A stretch of DNA of 64,000 nucleotides from Oceaniferula marina (lineage in GTDB: Bacteria; Verrucomicrobiota; Verrucomicrobiia; Verrucomicrobiales; Akkermansiaceae): positions 647,836 through 711,835 of the forward strand of contig NZ_JACBAZ010000002.1 of assembly GCF_013391475.1 (NCBI RefSeq), read 5' to 3'. Positions 26,496-35,080 of the stretch are shown here, piece after piece. The translations under genes and the position numbers were made by a program. The notes under the pieces were generated by a model. It ran no database searches and had not been told where the DNA came from. It was given only the letters and a program-made list of their open reading frames with translations. Position 1 is the stretch's first letter. Each line of letters starts with the position of its first letter.

Positions 26496-27392
26496 GTGAG
26501 TGACGAGGTAGCAGGTTTTTTGGAATTTATGCGGGTCGAGAGAAATGCGTCTGAGCGGACATTACGCAACTACAGTCACGCCTTGAATACATACCAGGAT
26601 TGGCGGGGTGATGCCTTTGTTTCGTGGCGCGAAGCCACGGCGGATGAGTTCCGTTTGTATTTGTTTGAGTTGATGAAGCAGGAGCTTTCCCGTGCCACGA
26701 TCCGTCTTCGTTTTGCCGCGTTGCGCTCGTTTTATAAGTACATGGTGCATCGTCGGGGGCTGGGTGTTAGTCCGTTGGCCGAGGTTCAGTTGCCGAAGCA
26801 GGAACGGAAGCTGCCGGTGGTGTTGAACCTGTCGCAGATGGAGCAGCTGCTGGAGATGCCCATGAAGTTAGATCCCGGGCCGAGAGCAAAACCCTGGCAA
26901 GCTCAGCGTGACACGGCGGTGATGGAATTGTTTTATTCCAGTGGTTTGCGGGTGTCCGAGCTCGTGGCTCTTGATGTATCCGATGTTGATTTTATTTCGG
27001 AAACCCTCCGGGTTGTGGGTAAAGGCAATAAGGAGAGGTTGGTCCCGGTCGGGACACATGCGATGAAGGCGATCCAGCAATACCGGCATGCTGCGGGGGT
27101 GAACGATGCGGCTTTATTTCGAAACAAAAGTATGAAACGGATCTCAGCGCGGTCGGTGCAGATGTTGCTGAAAAAATACTTGGCAGCATCCGATATTGGC
27201 TTTGAGGTAACGCCCCATAAATTGCGCCATACCTTTGCTACCCATCTCTTGGACCATGGTGCGGATTTGCGCAGCGTGCAGACCTTGCTCGGGCATGCGT
27301 CACTTTCAACCACCCAGATTTACACCCATGTGAGCAAGGAGCGTATGCGTGAAGCTTACGATGCCGCCCACCCTCGTGCAGGAGAGGATTGA
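26496..27392 (+). CDS. xerC: Tyrosine recombinase XerC/XerD
   Basis: Site-specific recombinase of 298 residues, the standard Xer length, for resolving chromosome dimers at dif. The N-terminal SAM-like core-binding domain (FLEFMRVERNASERTLRNYSHAL) and the catalytic domain are complete. Catalytic residues are visible: Arg in SSGLRVSELVAL, Lys in GKGNKERLVPV, HxxR in TPHKLRHTFATHLL, and His and Tyr in LLGHASLSTTQIYTHVS. The GTG at 26496 is chosen because it gives the family N-terminus; the longer frame runs into the MITE. TATACT at 26483-26488 is positioned so that transcription could begin almost at the GTG, suggesting a leaderless mRNA. C versus D assignment is uncertain. Confidence 0.88.
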   Translation: MSDEVAGFLEFMRVERNASERTLRNYSHALNTYQDWRGDAFVSWREATADEFRLYLFELMKQELSRATIRLRFAALRSFYKYMVHRRGLGVSPLAEVQLPKQERKLPVVLNLSQMEQLLEMPMKLDPGPRAKPWQAQRDTAVMELFYSSGLRVSELVALDVSDVDFISETLRVVGKGNKERLVPVGTHAMKAIQQYRHAAGVNDAALFRNKSMKRISARSVQMLLKKYLAASDIGFEVTPHKLRHTFATHLLDHGADLRSVQTLLGHASLSTTQIYTHVSKERMREAYDAAHPRAGED

Positions 27393-27402
27393 GGAGCTCG
27401 CT

Positions 27403-28023
27403 TCAAACCATGGGGACAAAACGAACCGGGATGTGGTTGCTGTGGCTTAGGGATCCGTCGGGTTTTCGTTGGTAGTCTGTTAGTGTTTGATAGGGGTGGG
27501 TGCCTGAGATCGGGATGATGAGATGGCCATTCGGCTTGAGTTGTCGAAGCAGAGCCTCCGGAGCTTGATGGCTGGCGCAGGAAACGAGAATGGCATCGAA
27601 GCTTTTGTCCTCCGGCCATCCGAGTTTGGCATCACCCGTGCGAGCATCAATGTGTGATATTCCGAGCGTTTGAAAATGTTGCATGGCGGCTTGGGTGAGT
27701 TCCGGAATGGTTTCGATGGTGCAAACGTGCGGGCTGATCCCGGCAACCACGGCCGCCATGTAGCCGCAACCGGTGCCCACATCCAGAACCCTGGACTCCG
27801 GGGTGATTTGGGCTAACTGAAGCATCAGCGCAACGATGTATGGCTGGGAGATTGTTTGGCCGTGGCCGATGGGAAGTGGGCGGTCTTCGTAGGCTTGACC
27901 GGTGAGCTCCTTGGGGAGGAAGGATTCCCGGGGAGTGGTGCGCATGGCTTCGAGGACCAAGGGATCATGGATTCCTCGATCCTGAAGCTGGCGCTTGATC
28001 ATGATGTCGACCGGTGAGATCAC
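27403..28023 (-). CDS. pcm: Protein-L-isoaspartate O-methyltransferase
   Basis: SAM-dependent repair enzyme of 206 residues that methylates isoaspartyl residues in damaged proteins. Motif RESFLPKELTGQAYEDRPLPIG and the GQTISQPYIVALM segment are typical of PCMT; the SAM site is VLDVGTGCGYMAAVV. It is convergent with xerC (10-bp gap) and lies 69 bp after the ApbE gene on its own strand. Confidence 0.93.
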   Translation of the reverse strand: MISPVDIMIKRQLQDRGIHDPLVLEAMRTTPRESFLPKELTGQAYEDRPLPIGHGQTISQPYIVALMLQLAQITPESRVLDVGTGCGYMAAVVAGISPHVCTIETIPELTQAAMQHFQTLGISHIDARTGDAKLGWPEDKSFDAILVSCASHQAPEALLRQLKPNGHLIIPISGTHPYQTLTDYQRKPDGSLSHSNHIPVRFVPMV

Positions 28024-28092
28024 AGCTGGAGAAGATACTTCCCAATTGCTGAAATTTCCAGTGGAGATGAGGGCCCTGCACTTGGTGCTGGG

Positions 28093-29112
28093 TTATCGTG
28101 ACTCGATTATTTGATTCCAAGCTGCGGATTTACGTGATTGCAGCTGTTGATGGTCGTCCTCGCTGATGACGAGAAGGGCGACGTCGGCGAGCTTGAGATC
28201 CGGTTGGACGCAAAGGGCGGTGGCCAGGGCGTCTGCGGTTGAGGAGTCCGGATGGATGACGGTGGCGGAGACGCGCCGAGTCAGGCCGAGTCCGGTTTGA
28301 GGGTCACAGATGTGGGAGTAGCGCTGGCCGTCGATGTTGATCGACTGATGTAGGTCGCCTGAGGTGGAGATCGCGCAATCGGCGAGCGTCAGGGTTCGGG
28401 GACTGAGTTGGTGTTGCGCATCAAGAGTTTTCAGGCTGACTTGCCAGCCAGATGTCCCAGGTGGAGGATCGCCGAGACGGACCTCGCCACCTGCTGTGAT
28501 GGATGCCCGGGTGATCCCGTGTTTTTTTAAAACTTCTAACATCTTGGTGGCGGCGTAGCCCTTGGCGATGCCTCCGAGGTCGATGCGCATTCTCTCTTTT
28601 GTTTTGGTGACACTGTGGGTGTCCGTGTCGAGCTGAAGGTATTGCCATCCGCTGGCTTCTTTGGCGGTGGTGATGGCCTCTTTGGTGGGGAGCGTTCCTT
28701 TTTTGCGGGCCATACGCCAGTTGTAGGAGTGGTGGCCGAGTGTGGGGTCGTAGGCTCCGTTGGTGGATCGGGCGATTTCAATCGATGATTGCAGCACTTC
28801 GAAGAGTATGGGGCTGAGGCGGGCGGCTTTGTGAGCGGGGGCCGCGTTGAGTTTCATGAGCTCACTGGTGGCATCGTAGTCGGAGCAGGCTTTGTTGACG
28901 TCGGATGCCATTTGAAAGGCCTCGGTGGCGGCTTTTTTTCCGTCGTTGTCGGCGTCGGTGTAGAGTGTGATGACCAACTTGGTGCCCATCATCGCCTGTT
29001 GGTAGTTGTGGCGTTGGAGCTCGGGGGCTTTGACTGTTGGTGGTGTGGGTTTGCACTGGCAGAACAGCAGTGCGAGAGGAACCAGAGCGAAACAAAAACG
29101 AATGGGAGACAT
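28093..29112 (-). CDS. apbE: FAD:protein FMN transferase (ApbE), lipoprotein
   Basis: Covalently attaches FMN to threonine of target flavoproteins such as NqrB/NqrC and RnfD/RnfG. It has 339 residues, normal length. An N-terminal lipoprotein signal (LVPLALLFCQC) is followed by the ApbE domain with QQAMMGTKLVITLY, NGAYDPTLGH, the MRIDLGGIAKGYAATKML core motif and ISTSGDLHQ. It is expected to act in the periplasm. Its flavinylation targets are not in this window. Confidence 0.93.
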   Translation of the reverse strand: MSPIRFCFALVPLALLFCQCKPTPPTVKAPELQRHNYQQAMMGTKLVITLYTDADNDGKKAATEAFQMASDVNKACSDYDATSELMKLNAAPAHKAARLSPILFEVLQSSIEIARSTNGAYDPTLGHHSYNWRMARKKGTLPTKEAITTAKEASGWQYLQLDTDTHSVTKTKERMRIDLGGIAKGYAATKMLEVLKKHGITRASITAGGEVRLGDPPPGTSGWQVSLKTLDAQHQLSPRTLTLADCAISTSGDLHQSINIDGQRYSHICDPQTGLGLTRRVSATVIHPDSSTADALATALCVQPDLKLADVALLVISEDDHQQLQSRKSAAWNQIIESR

Positions 29113-29138
29113 GGTGGAGTGGGATTGTGTGCGTTCGC

Positions 29139-29759
29139 TTAGACGGTGCCGAAAATCCGGTCGCCGGCATCGCCGAGTCCGGGGAGGATGTAGCCGCTTT
29201 CATTCAGACCTTCGTCCAGTGCCGGATAAAAAATCGGGACATCCGGGTGGCTGTGGTTGAGGTGTTGAATCCCTTCCGGGGCGGCAACCAGGCAGGCGAG
29301 GCGCAGGCGTTTGGCACCGTGGCGTTTCAACTCACTGATGGCCGCAGCAGCGGTGCCTCCCGTGGCAAGCATGGGGTCGATGATCAGGACATCGGCATCG
29401 GGTAGCTGCTCGGGAGCGTTGAAGTAGTAGCTTTCCGGTTGAAGCGTTTCCTCATTACGGCTCATGCCGATATGGGCGACCGATGCTTCGGGCAGCAGTT
29501 GGAGAAACCCCTCGAGCATGCCGAGTCCGGCGCGCAGGATGGGAACCAAAATCACCGGGTGGGAGAGGTGCTCACCCTGGGTGGTGGTCATCGGAGTGGT
29601 GACCTCGATGGTTTGGGTTTCGAGCGTGGCGGTGACGGCTGGCACCATCAGTTGGGCAATTTCCCGAACGTAACGGCGGAATTCGGAGCTTGGGCAGTCC
29701 CGTTGCCGGAGGCGTGCGAGGCGGTCGTTGATGACCGGGTGCTCGATGAGATGGTTCAT
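29139..29759 (-). CDS. upp: Uracil phosphoribosyltransferase
   Basis: Salvages uracil with PRPP to UMP. It has 206 residues, the usual length. The PRPP-binding loop DPMLATGGTAAAAI (about 127-140), the PILRAGLGMLEG segment and the C-terminal GYILPGLGDAGDRIFGT are characteristic. It abuts the sigma-54 activator gene by 3 bp on the same strand, so the two are probably co-transcribed. Confidence 0.95.
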   Translation of the reverse strand: MNHLIEHPVINDRLARLRQRDCPSSEFRRYVREIAQLMVPAVTATLETQTIEVTTPMTTTQGEHLSHPVILVPILRAGLGMLEGFLQLLPEASVAHIGMSRNEETLQPESYYFNAPEQLPDADVLIIDPMLATGGTAAAAISELKRHGAKRLRLACLVAAPEGIQHLNHSHPDVPIFYPALDEGLNESGYILPGLGDAGDRIFGTV

Positions 29760-29762
29760 GGC

Positions 29763-31079
29763 CTAGTCTGGTGCTTCAGACTGGAGAGCGTCAACCTTTT
29801 TGCTGATCCACTTACCGGGGTCCTGGCCTTCGGGGACCTGGCGTAGCAGATGCTGGAGTGCTTCTTTGGTTTTACGAGTTTCCGTTTCTTTGTCGATGAA
29901 GGTTTTGGTGAACGGAATGTCGTCGGGCAGTAGCATGTCGTTGCTGGCGAGGGCGCAGGCTCGGGCGATGGTATTTTCGAGTTCGCGCACGTTGCCCGGC
30001 CAGCGGTGGTTTTGCAGATGATTGAGAGCTTCACGGCTCAGGGTGAGTGGCGGGATGCCATTGCGGCGGATGGTTAAGCGCAGGAAGTGTTCGGCGAGCA
30101 GTGGGATGTCTTCCGCGCGGGCTCGTAGGGGGGGGAGGTGGATTTCCACCACATTGAGGCGATAGAACAGATCCTCACGGAAACGTTCATGGGCAACTTC
30201 CTCGGCCAGGTTTTTATTGGTGGCGGCGACGATACGGACGTCGGACTTCTGGGGTTCATGCCCACCAACCCGGCTGAATGTTCCGTCTTGGAGGACGCGT
30301 AGTAACTTGACCTGCACGGGGGACGGCATGTCACCGATTTCATCGAGGAAGAGGGTGCCACCGTCACATTGTTCAAACAGGCCGGCCCGGCGGTTGATGG
30401 CGCCGGTGAAGGCCCCTTTTTCGTGCCCGAAAAGTTCGCTTTCCAGCAGGTTTTCAGGGATGGCGCCACAGTTGATGGCAATGAAGATGTTTTTTGAGCG
30501 GGGTGAGTATTCGTGGATGGCGTTGGCGACCAGCTCCTTGCCGGTGCCGCTTTCTCCGGAGACCAGAACCGGGGCATCGGTGCGGGCGACCCGGCCGACG
30601 ATTTTAAAGACATTTTGCAGGGCGCGGGAGTTGCCGATGATTTTTACTCGGCTGTCCGGGCTGGGTCCTGCGGATTTACTGCTTTCCCCTGCGCTGCGTC
30701 GTTGTTCGATCACTTGCAGGGCGGTTTCGACGACGGGTCGGAGTTCGAAGGTCAGGGATTCTTTTTTCAGGATGTCCTGGGCTCCAAGCTGGGTGGATTC
30801 GATGATTTGTGCGGTGCTGGGAAATCCTGCGGTGAGGATGACCAGCGTGCCCGGGTGCGCAGCCCGGATACGGGTGAGCAGGGTGAGCCCGTCGAATGGT
30901 TGCAGATCGATATCGGCAATGATGAGGTCCACAGTGGTGGTGTCACAGACCTTGATGGCTTTTTCGGCATGGTCGGTCCGGAGGATCCGTAAGCCATCAG
31001 CCGAGAGACGCTTCGTTGCCCATTCCAGATGATCGAGGTCGGGGTCGACGAGTAGGATGGTTTGTGATTCGGTGGACAT
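29763..31079 (-). CDS. Sigma-54-dependent response regulator without a DNA-binding domain
   Basis: NtrC-type protein of 438 residues. The receiver domain (1-120) has the acidic pair in LLVDPDLD and phosphoacceptor Asp56 in IIADIDLQ. The AAA+ domain (about 145-385) carries Walker A GESGTGKE, the sigma-54-contacting GAFTGA loop, Walker B GGTLFLDEIGD and the R-finger region. The expected Fis-type helix-turn-helix is missing: after the AAA+ lid only about 50 residues remain (ending KWISKKVDALQSEAPD). It may activate from solution, as some flagellar activators do. The ATG at 31079 (MSTESQTILLVD) is chosen over an upstream in-frame start. No histidine kinase is adjacent. Confidence 0.85.
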   Translation of the reverse strand: MSTESQTILLVDPDLDHLEWATKRLSADGLRILRTDHAEKAIKVCDTTTVDLIIADIDLQPFDGLTLLTRIRAAHPGTLVILTAGFPSTAQIIESTQLGAQDILKKESLTFELRPVVETALQVIEQRRSAGESSKSAGPSPDSRVKIIGNSRALQNVFKIVGRVARTDAPVLVSGESGTGKELVANAIHEYSPRSKNIFIAINCGAIPENLLESELFGHEKGAFTGAINRRAGLFEQCDGGTLFLDEIGDMPSPVQVKLLRVLQDGTFSRVGGHEPQKSDVRIVAATNKNLAEEVAHERFREDLFYRLNVVEIHLPPLRARAEDIPLLAEHFLRLTIRRNGIPPLTLSREALNHLQNHRWPGNVRELENTIARACALASNDMLLPDDIPFTKTFIDKETETRKTKEALQHLLRQVPEGQDPGKWISKKVDALQSEAPD

Positions 31080-31096
31080 GGATGTGGGGTGCCGGA

Positions 31097-31807
31097 TCAG
31101 ACGGTTCCGAAGCGGCGATGGCGTCGGGCGTATTCTTCGACGGCAGCCCTGAGCTCCGCATTGCGGAAGTCGGGCCAATTTTTCTTACTGATGACAATTT
31201 CCGAGTAGGAAATCTGCCAGAGGAGGAAGTTGGAAATGCGGGATTCTCCAGAAGTCCGAATCAGTAAATCGGGGTCCGGGATACCGGCGGTGCAAAGGTG
31301 GGAAGCAAAAAGTTCGTTGTCGATTTCCTCGGGAGAAATCTCACCATTGGCGGCCTTGCTTGCGATTGCGCGTGCGGCGTCGGTGATTTCTTCGCGGGAG
31401 CCGTAGGAGAGGGCAAGCACGAGGTTCAGGCCGGTGTTGTTCCGGGTGCGTTCGATGGCGTTGTCAATTTCCCGTCGGCACTTTTCGGGCAGGAGATGAA
31501 GGCGCCCGATGGCATGCAGGCGAACGTTTTGCTTGAGCATTTCCGGCAATTTCTCGCGCAGGAAGCGTTCGAGCAGTTTCATCAGGGAGTCGATCTCTTT
31601 TTTCGGCCGATTCCAGTTTTCGGATGAAAAGGCAAAGAGGGTGAGATACTCGACACCGATCTGGCGGCAGGTTTCCACGGCTTCGCGAACGGACTCGGCA
31701 CCAGCGCGGTGGCCGTCGGCACGGGGGAGCCCCCGGGCGTTGGCCCAGCGGCCGTTGCCATCCATGATGATGGCAATGTGGCGCGGCGTGTCGTTGCGAG
31801 TTTCCAT
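31097..31807 (-). CDS. uppS: Isoprenyl transferase (undecaprenyl diphosphate synthase)
   Basis: Cis-prenyltransferase of 236 residues making the C55 carrier lipid for peptidoglycan and surface polysaccharides. The catalytic-Asp motif IIMDGNGRWA (Asp16), GHRAGAESVRE, the FAFSSENWNRP segment, and the C-terminal DLLIRTSGESRISNFLLWQISYSE are all intact. It lies 17 bp upstream of the sigma-54 activator gene on the same strand, forming a likely uppS-regulator-upp unit. Confidence 0.96.
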   Translation of the reverse strand: METRNDTPRHIAIIMDGNGRWANARGLPRADGHRAGAESVREAVETCRQIGVEYLTLFAFSSENWNRPKKEIDSLMKLLERFLREKLPEMLKQNVRLHAIGRLHLLPEKCRREIDNAIERTRNNTGLNLVLALSYGSREEITDAARAIASKAANGEISPEEIDNELFASHLCTAGIPDPDLLIRTSGESRISNFLLWQISYSEIVISKKNWPDFRNAELRAAVEEYARRHRRFGTV

Positions 31808-32003
31808 GGTTTGCGGGTGAAAGATTTATGAAGCAGGCGGGAAGAGTCAAGGTTCAAGAGATGACAATGTGGCATGGATCCTGAAATTTGCCGTTTTCAG
31901 TTTCAAGTATTCAGGGAATGGCGATGCTGGGGCGAGCCTCAAGTGCATAGGCTGAAATGATTTTGGGTTTGCCAAGCGGGGGGAGGTCTGGGATGGAAGA
32001 CCC

Positions 32004-32465
32004 ATGCTGAACGTTGTCTTGATGAACCCGGAGATTCCCCACAATACCGGAGCGGCTGGAAGGTTATGTCTGGCGACCGGGGCCCGCTTGCACTTGATCA
32101 AACCGCTCGGGTTTTCGCTGGATGACCGTCAGGTGAAACGGGTCGGGCTGGATTACTGGAAGGACGTGGACCTACAGGTCTGGGAAGACTGGCCATCGTT
32201 TCAGGCATCGATGCTAGCGCAGGGGAGTCGGATGTTTTTTTTGACGACTAAAACGGATGCAGCGCACTGGGGTATGTCTTTCCAAGACGGCGACTGTCTG
32301 GTGTTTGGTTGCGAGACCCGGGGACTGCCCGAGAGCTTGCTCGCCGAGCATCCGGACTCCTGTCTGACGATTCCGATGCTGAAGGGATCGACCCGAAGCC
32401 TGAATCTGGCGACCTCCGTTGGGATTGTGCTGTATGAAGCGGTCAGGCAGGTCGGTCTGGAATAA
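32004..32465 (+). CDS. trmL: tRNA (cytidine(34)-2'-O)-methyltransferase TrmL
   Basis: SPOUT-class methyltransferase of 153 residues modifying the wobble base of leucine tRNAs. Family motifs: LMNPEIPHNTGAAGRLC, GLDYWKDVDL, FGCETRGLPE and the trefoil-knot SAM loop IPMLKGSTRSLNLATSVGI. It is transcribed divergently from uppS and convergently with rseP. Confidence 0.94.
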   Translation: MLNVVLMNPEIPHNTGAAGRLCLATGARLHLIKPLGFSLDDRQVKRVGLDYWKDVDLQVWEDWPSFQASMLAQGSRMFFLTTKTDAAHWGMSFQDGDCLVFGCETRGLPESLLAEHPDSCLTIPMLKGSTRSLNLATSVGIVLYEAVRQVGLE

Positions 32466-32517
32466 GCTGACGGTGGGTCGAGGCTGGTTCACGGCCAAGT
32501 GTTTACCCCCATGGTCG

Positions 32518-32575
32518 GGAGGATTGGCCTCAATCCTCCGGTGGTTAGTAGGATTGATTAGCCTCAATCCTCCAG
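32518..32575. repeat. Two tandem imperfect palindromes between trmL and rseP
   Basis: GGAGGATTG-GCCT-CAATCCTCC is followed about 10 bp later by a second AGGATTG...CTCAATCCTCC. They form stable hairpins in the convergent trmL/rseP gap but have no T tract on either strand. They may act as a weak bidirectional stop. Confidence 0.5.
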
Positions 32576-32633
32576 TGGACGGAATGGTAAAAATCAGAGT
32601 TCGTCGGATTGGGGGCCATCCGACCAGCCGGCA

Positions 32634-34040
32634 TTATTTGCTCGGAGCAAATTTGATTTCCTTTTTCTCCGGGTCGCCGCCAAAGAAGGATCCGACATCC
32701 TTGGAGGTGATGTAGATGAACAGGCTGAAGATCATCAGCACGAAGGCCATCTGTATGAATTCCAGTACCCGGGCTTTGATCGGGCGCCGGGCAATCATTT
32801 CGAGGAAGGAAAGGGTGATGTGGCCGCCGTCGAGAACCGGGAAAGGCAGCATGTTGAGGATGGCCAAATTGATATTGAAGAGAACGGTGAATGCGAGGGC
32901 CAGTTTCCAGCCGTCTTCAGAGGTCAGCATTTGGTAGTATCCTTTACCAATTCCAATCGGGCCGGCGAGTTGGTCGACGCCGATGCTGGAGGTACTTGAG
33001 GTGACCAGCTGGAGGGTCTTTTTCATCACGCTGGCGCTATCGACGATTTGTTGCCATGGGCCGGGGTACTTGGTGGTGCTTTCGAGTAATGATTCGTCGA
33101 AAGGGAGGGCCATGCCGAAGCTGGCGTGTTCGTCGTGAGGAGCCAGAGGTTTGCGACCGGTGAGCGTGAGGGATTTGGTTTCGTCACCGCGTTTGATTTC
33201 GATCGTGGTCGGCTGTCCGGATTGTCCGGCATTGAGGATCTGGGCTCGTGCAGTTGCTGGCGTACCGTTGATGCTGAGGATGATATCACCTTCTTTGACT
33301 CCGGCTTCGTCAGCCGGGCTGTTGTCCAGGATCTTGCCGGCTTTGACCTGCTCTTTGTAGGCGATTCCGACCTTGCGCATGCCGGATCGCTGCCACCAGG
33401 ATGTTTTTTCGATTTCAAAGCCAGAGGAAATGGTGCGTGCCTGATCTTCTCCTGGACGTTGGATGAGGAACTTGATCTGGTCCCCTTCGCTGGTGACGAC
33501 GTTACCGAGGATGCTGGTGTCCATATTGCCGGCGAAGTGGTCGATAGCGACGCCGTTGATTTCCAGGATTTTGTCTCCGGGTAGAAGGCCGGCTTTCATC
33601 GCTGGTGAGTCCTTGGCGACATAGCCGATCGTTGTGGAGGTGATACGGGTGTCCGGTTTGCCTACTTGCCAGACGACCACGGCGGTGGCGAAAGCGAGTA
33701 AAAAGGAGAACAGAGGACCGGCAAAGGCGACAATGATCTTATCGATGGGTTTGACCGGGGGGAGCGGTTTTTCATTCTTATTGCCACCTTCGATCGCCTC
33801 CATTGGCGCCATCTGGGGCAGGGCGACAAAACCGCCGAAGGGAAGCCAGCCGAGACCATACTGCACCCCATTGTGTTCTTTTTTCCAGATCGGCTTACCG
33901 AACCAGATTTGGAAGCGTTCCACCTCAAGGCCTCGCCAACGGGCTGCCCAAAAATGGCCCAGTTCATGCACAAAAATGATGACGTTAAAGATCAGGATGA
34001 CCAGGAAGATGACGAGAATGGGTGTGAAAACAGCAGACAT
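32634..34040 (-). CDS. rseP: RseP-type site-2 membrane metalloprotease
   Basis: Intramembrane zinc protease of 468 residues, the usual length of RseP. The zinc motif HELGH (25-29) is in the first membrane helix, two PDZ domains lie in the middle (around GYVAKDSPAMKAGLLPGDKI and ILDNSPADEAGVKEGDIILSING), and the third zinc ligand is in the LPFPVLDGGH motif of a C-terminal helix. RseP cleaves anti-sigma factors or cleared signal peptides; the FecR protein in this window is one conceivable class of target, which is inference. The ATG at 34040 is chosen because it begins the first helix. Confidence 0.93.
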   Translation of the reverse strand: MSAVFTPILVIFLVILIFNVIIFVHELGHFWAARWRGLEVERFQIWFGKPIWKKEHNGVQYGLGWLPFGGFVALPQMAPMEAIEGGNKNEKPLPPVKPIDKIIVAFAGPLFSFLLAFATAVVVWQVGKPDTRITSTTIGYVAKDSPAMKAGLLPGDKILEINGVAIDHFAGNMDTSILGNVVTSEGDQIKFLIQRPGEDQARTISSGFEIEKTSWWQRSGMRKVGIAYKEQVKAGKILDNSPADEAGVKEGDIILSINGTPATARAQILNAGQSGQPTTIEIKRGDETKSLTLTGRKPLAPHDEHASFGMALPFDESLLESTTKYPGPWQQIVDSASVMKKTLQLVTSSTSSIGVDQLAGPIGIGKGYYQMLTSEDGWKLALAFTVLFNINLAILNMLPFPVLDGGHITLSFLEMIARRPIKARVLEFIQMAFVLMIFSLFIYITSKDVGSFFGGDPEKKEIKFAPSK

Positions 34041-34186
34041 AATCAGTAGCTTGGGTTGGCAATGTAGTGGCTTTCCCTTGGCTGGCAAGCTCGGGATTGG
34101 AAAATGGGCGACAGTGCCCGCAGGGGAGCTCGGGGCGAGAGATCTCCGGGGCTCATTGAGCCCGCGATTGCAGGGGAGGCTTGAGC

Positions 34187-34963
34187 TCAATCATCCGATT
34201 CCTGATCTTCGCGAGGTGTGGCGATCAGGGTGAGGATCTGGCCGTTGGCATCGAAATCCGCATCGGCGTCGAAGTCGCTGATGATTTTTTCCACGGAAAA
34301 ACCGGCATGGTGGAGGAGCATCGTCAGCTCCCGGGGCCAGAGCCAGGTGAGGTTCTGCTGGCTGTCACTGGATTCCATCACCTCGCCACGTTCGTTGGCA
34401 ATCTCGTAGCGGTGTTCACGGATGAGGACTTGGTTGAGTCGCTCGATGGAAAATTGGGTATGGCATCGGGCGATGCGTCCGTCAGGCATCGGGCTCTCTT
34501 GGTCGAGATACCACTCACCTTCATCGACCTCACCGGTGATTTCAGCCCAGGGAATGAAGGTGCTGAGGTAGAGTCCGCCGTCGGGCTGCAGGTGGCGCAG
34601 GATGTTTTCGAAGACTGCGGGGATCTGTTCGAAGGGCACAAGCTGCAGACTGAATGCCGGGATGATGATGGCGCCATACTTGCTGCCGGTATCAAAATCC
34701 TCCATGCCGGCCTGGTGGAGGATGAGGTCTTCTCCCTCCGGAAGTTGGCGGCAGAGTTCGAGCATTTCCGGTGCGTTGTCGAGCCCTTCCACCAGATAGC
34801 CGTCATCGCGCAGTGGTCGCATCAACCGTCCGGATCCACAGCCGAGTTCGAGCACGGTTCCGGGGTAGTGGTTGAGAAACGCTTTAATTATCGGGAGCTC
34901 GGCATCGGCTCCATGGGCAGACCAGAACAGGTCGTGCAGGGTGGCTTCAAGATTTTGATACAT
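34187..34963 (-). CDS. Class I SAM-dependent methyltransferase
   Basis: Methyltransferase of 258 residues. The SAM-binding motif I VLELGCGSGRLMRPL (about 37-51), acidic motif II GLDNAPEML and a post-I GAIIIPAFSLQLV strand are clear. The N-terminal 30 residues (MYQNLEATLHDLFWSAHG) probably form a lid. The substrate is not deducible. It lies about 145 bp upstream of rseP on the same strand with no shared function evident. Confidence 0.85.
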   Translation of the reverse strand: MYQNLEATLHDLFWSAHGADAELPIIKAFLNHYPGTVLELGCGSGRLMRPLRDDGYLVEGLDNAPEMLELCRQLPEGEDLILHQAGMEDFDTGSKYGAIIIPAFSLQLVPFEQIPAVFENILRHLQPDGGLYLSTFIPWAEITGEVDEGEWYLDQESPMPDGRIARCHTQFSIERLNQVLIREHRYEIANERGEVMESSDSQQNLTWLWPRELTMLLHHAGFSVEKIISDFDADADFDANGQILTLIATPREDQESDD

Positions 34964-35010
34964 AGGAATGAGAGGTGATGGTGCAGGTGGATGGTATTTG
35001 CCACATTAGG

Positions 35011-35066
35011 AACCGATAACCGATAACCGATAACTAATAACTAATAACTAATAACTAATAACTACT
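35011..35066. repeat. Tandem 7-bp microsatellite
   Basis: Eight consecutive 7-bp units: three AACCGAT, four AACTAAT and one AACTACT. They lie in the gap between the antiporter stop and the methyltransferase start on the minus strand. Slipped-strand length variation is plausible, and the position is upstream of the methyltransferase gene. Confidence 0.85.
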
Positions 35067-35080
35067 ATCGATCCTCCCCC

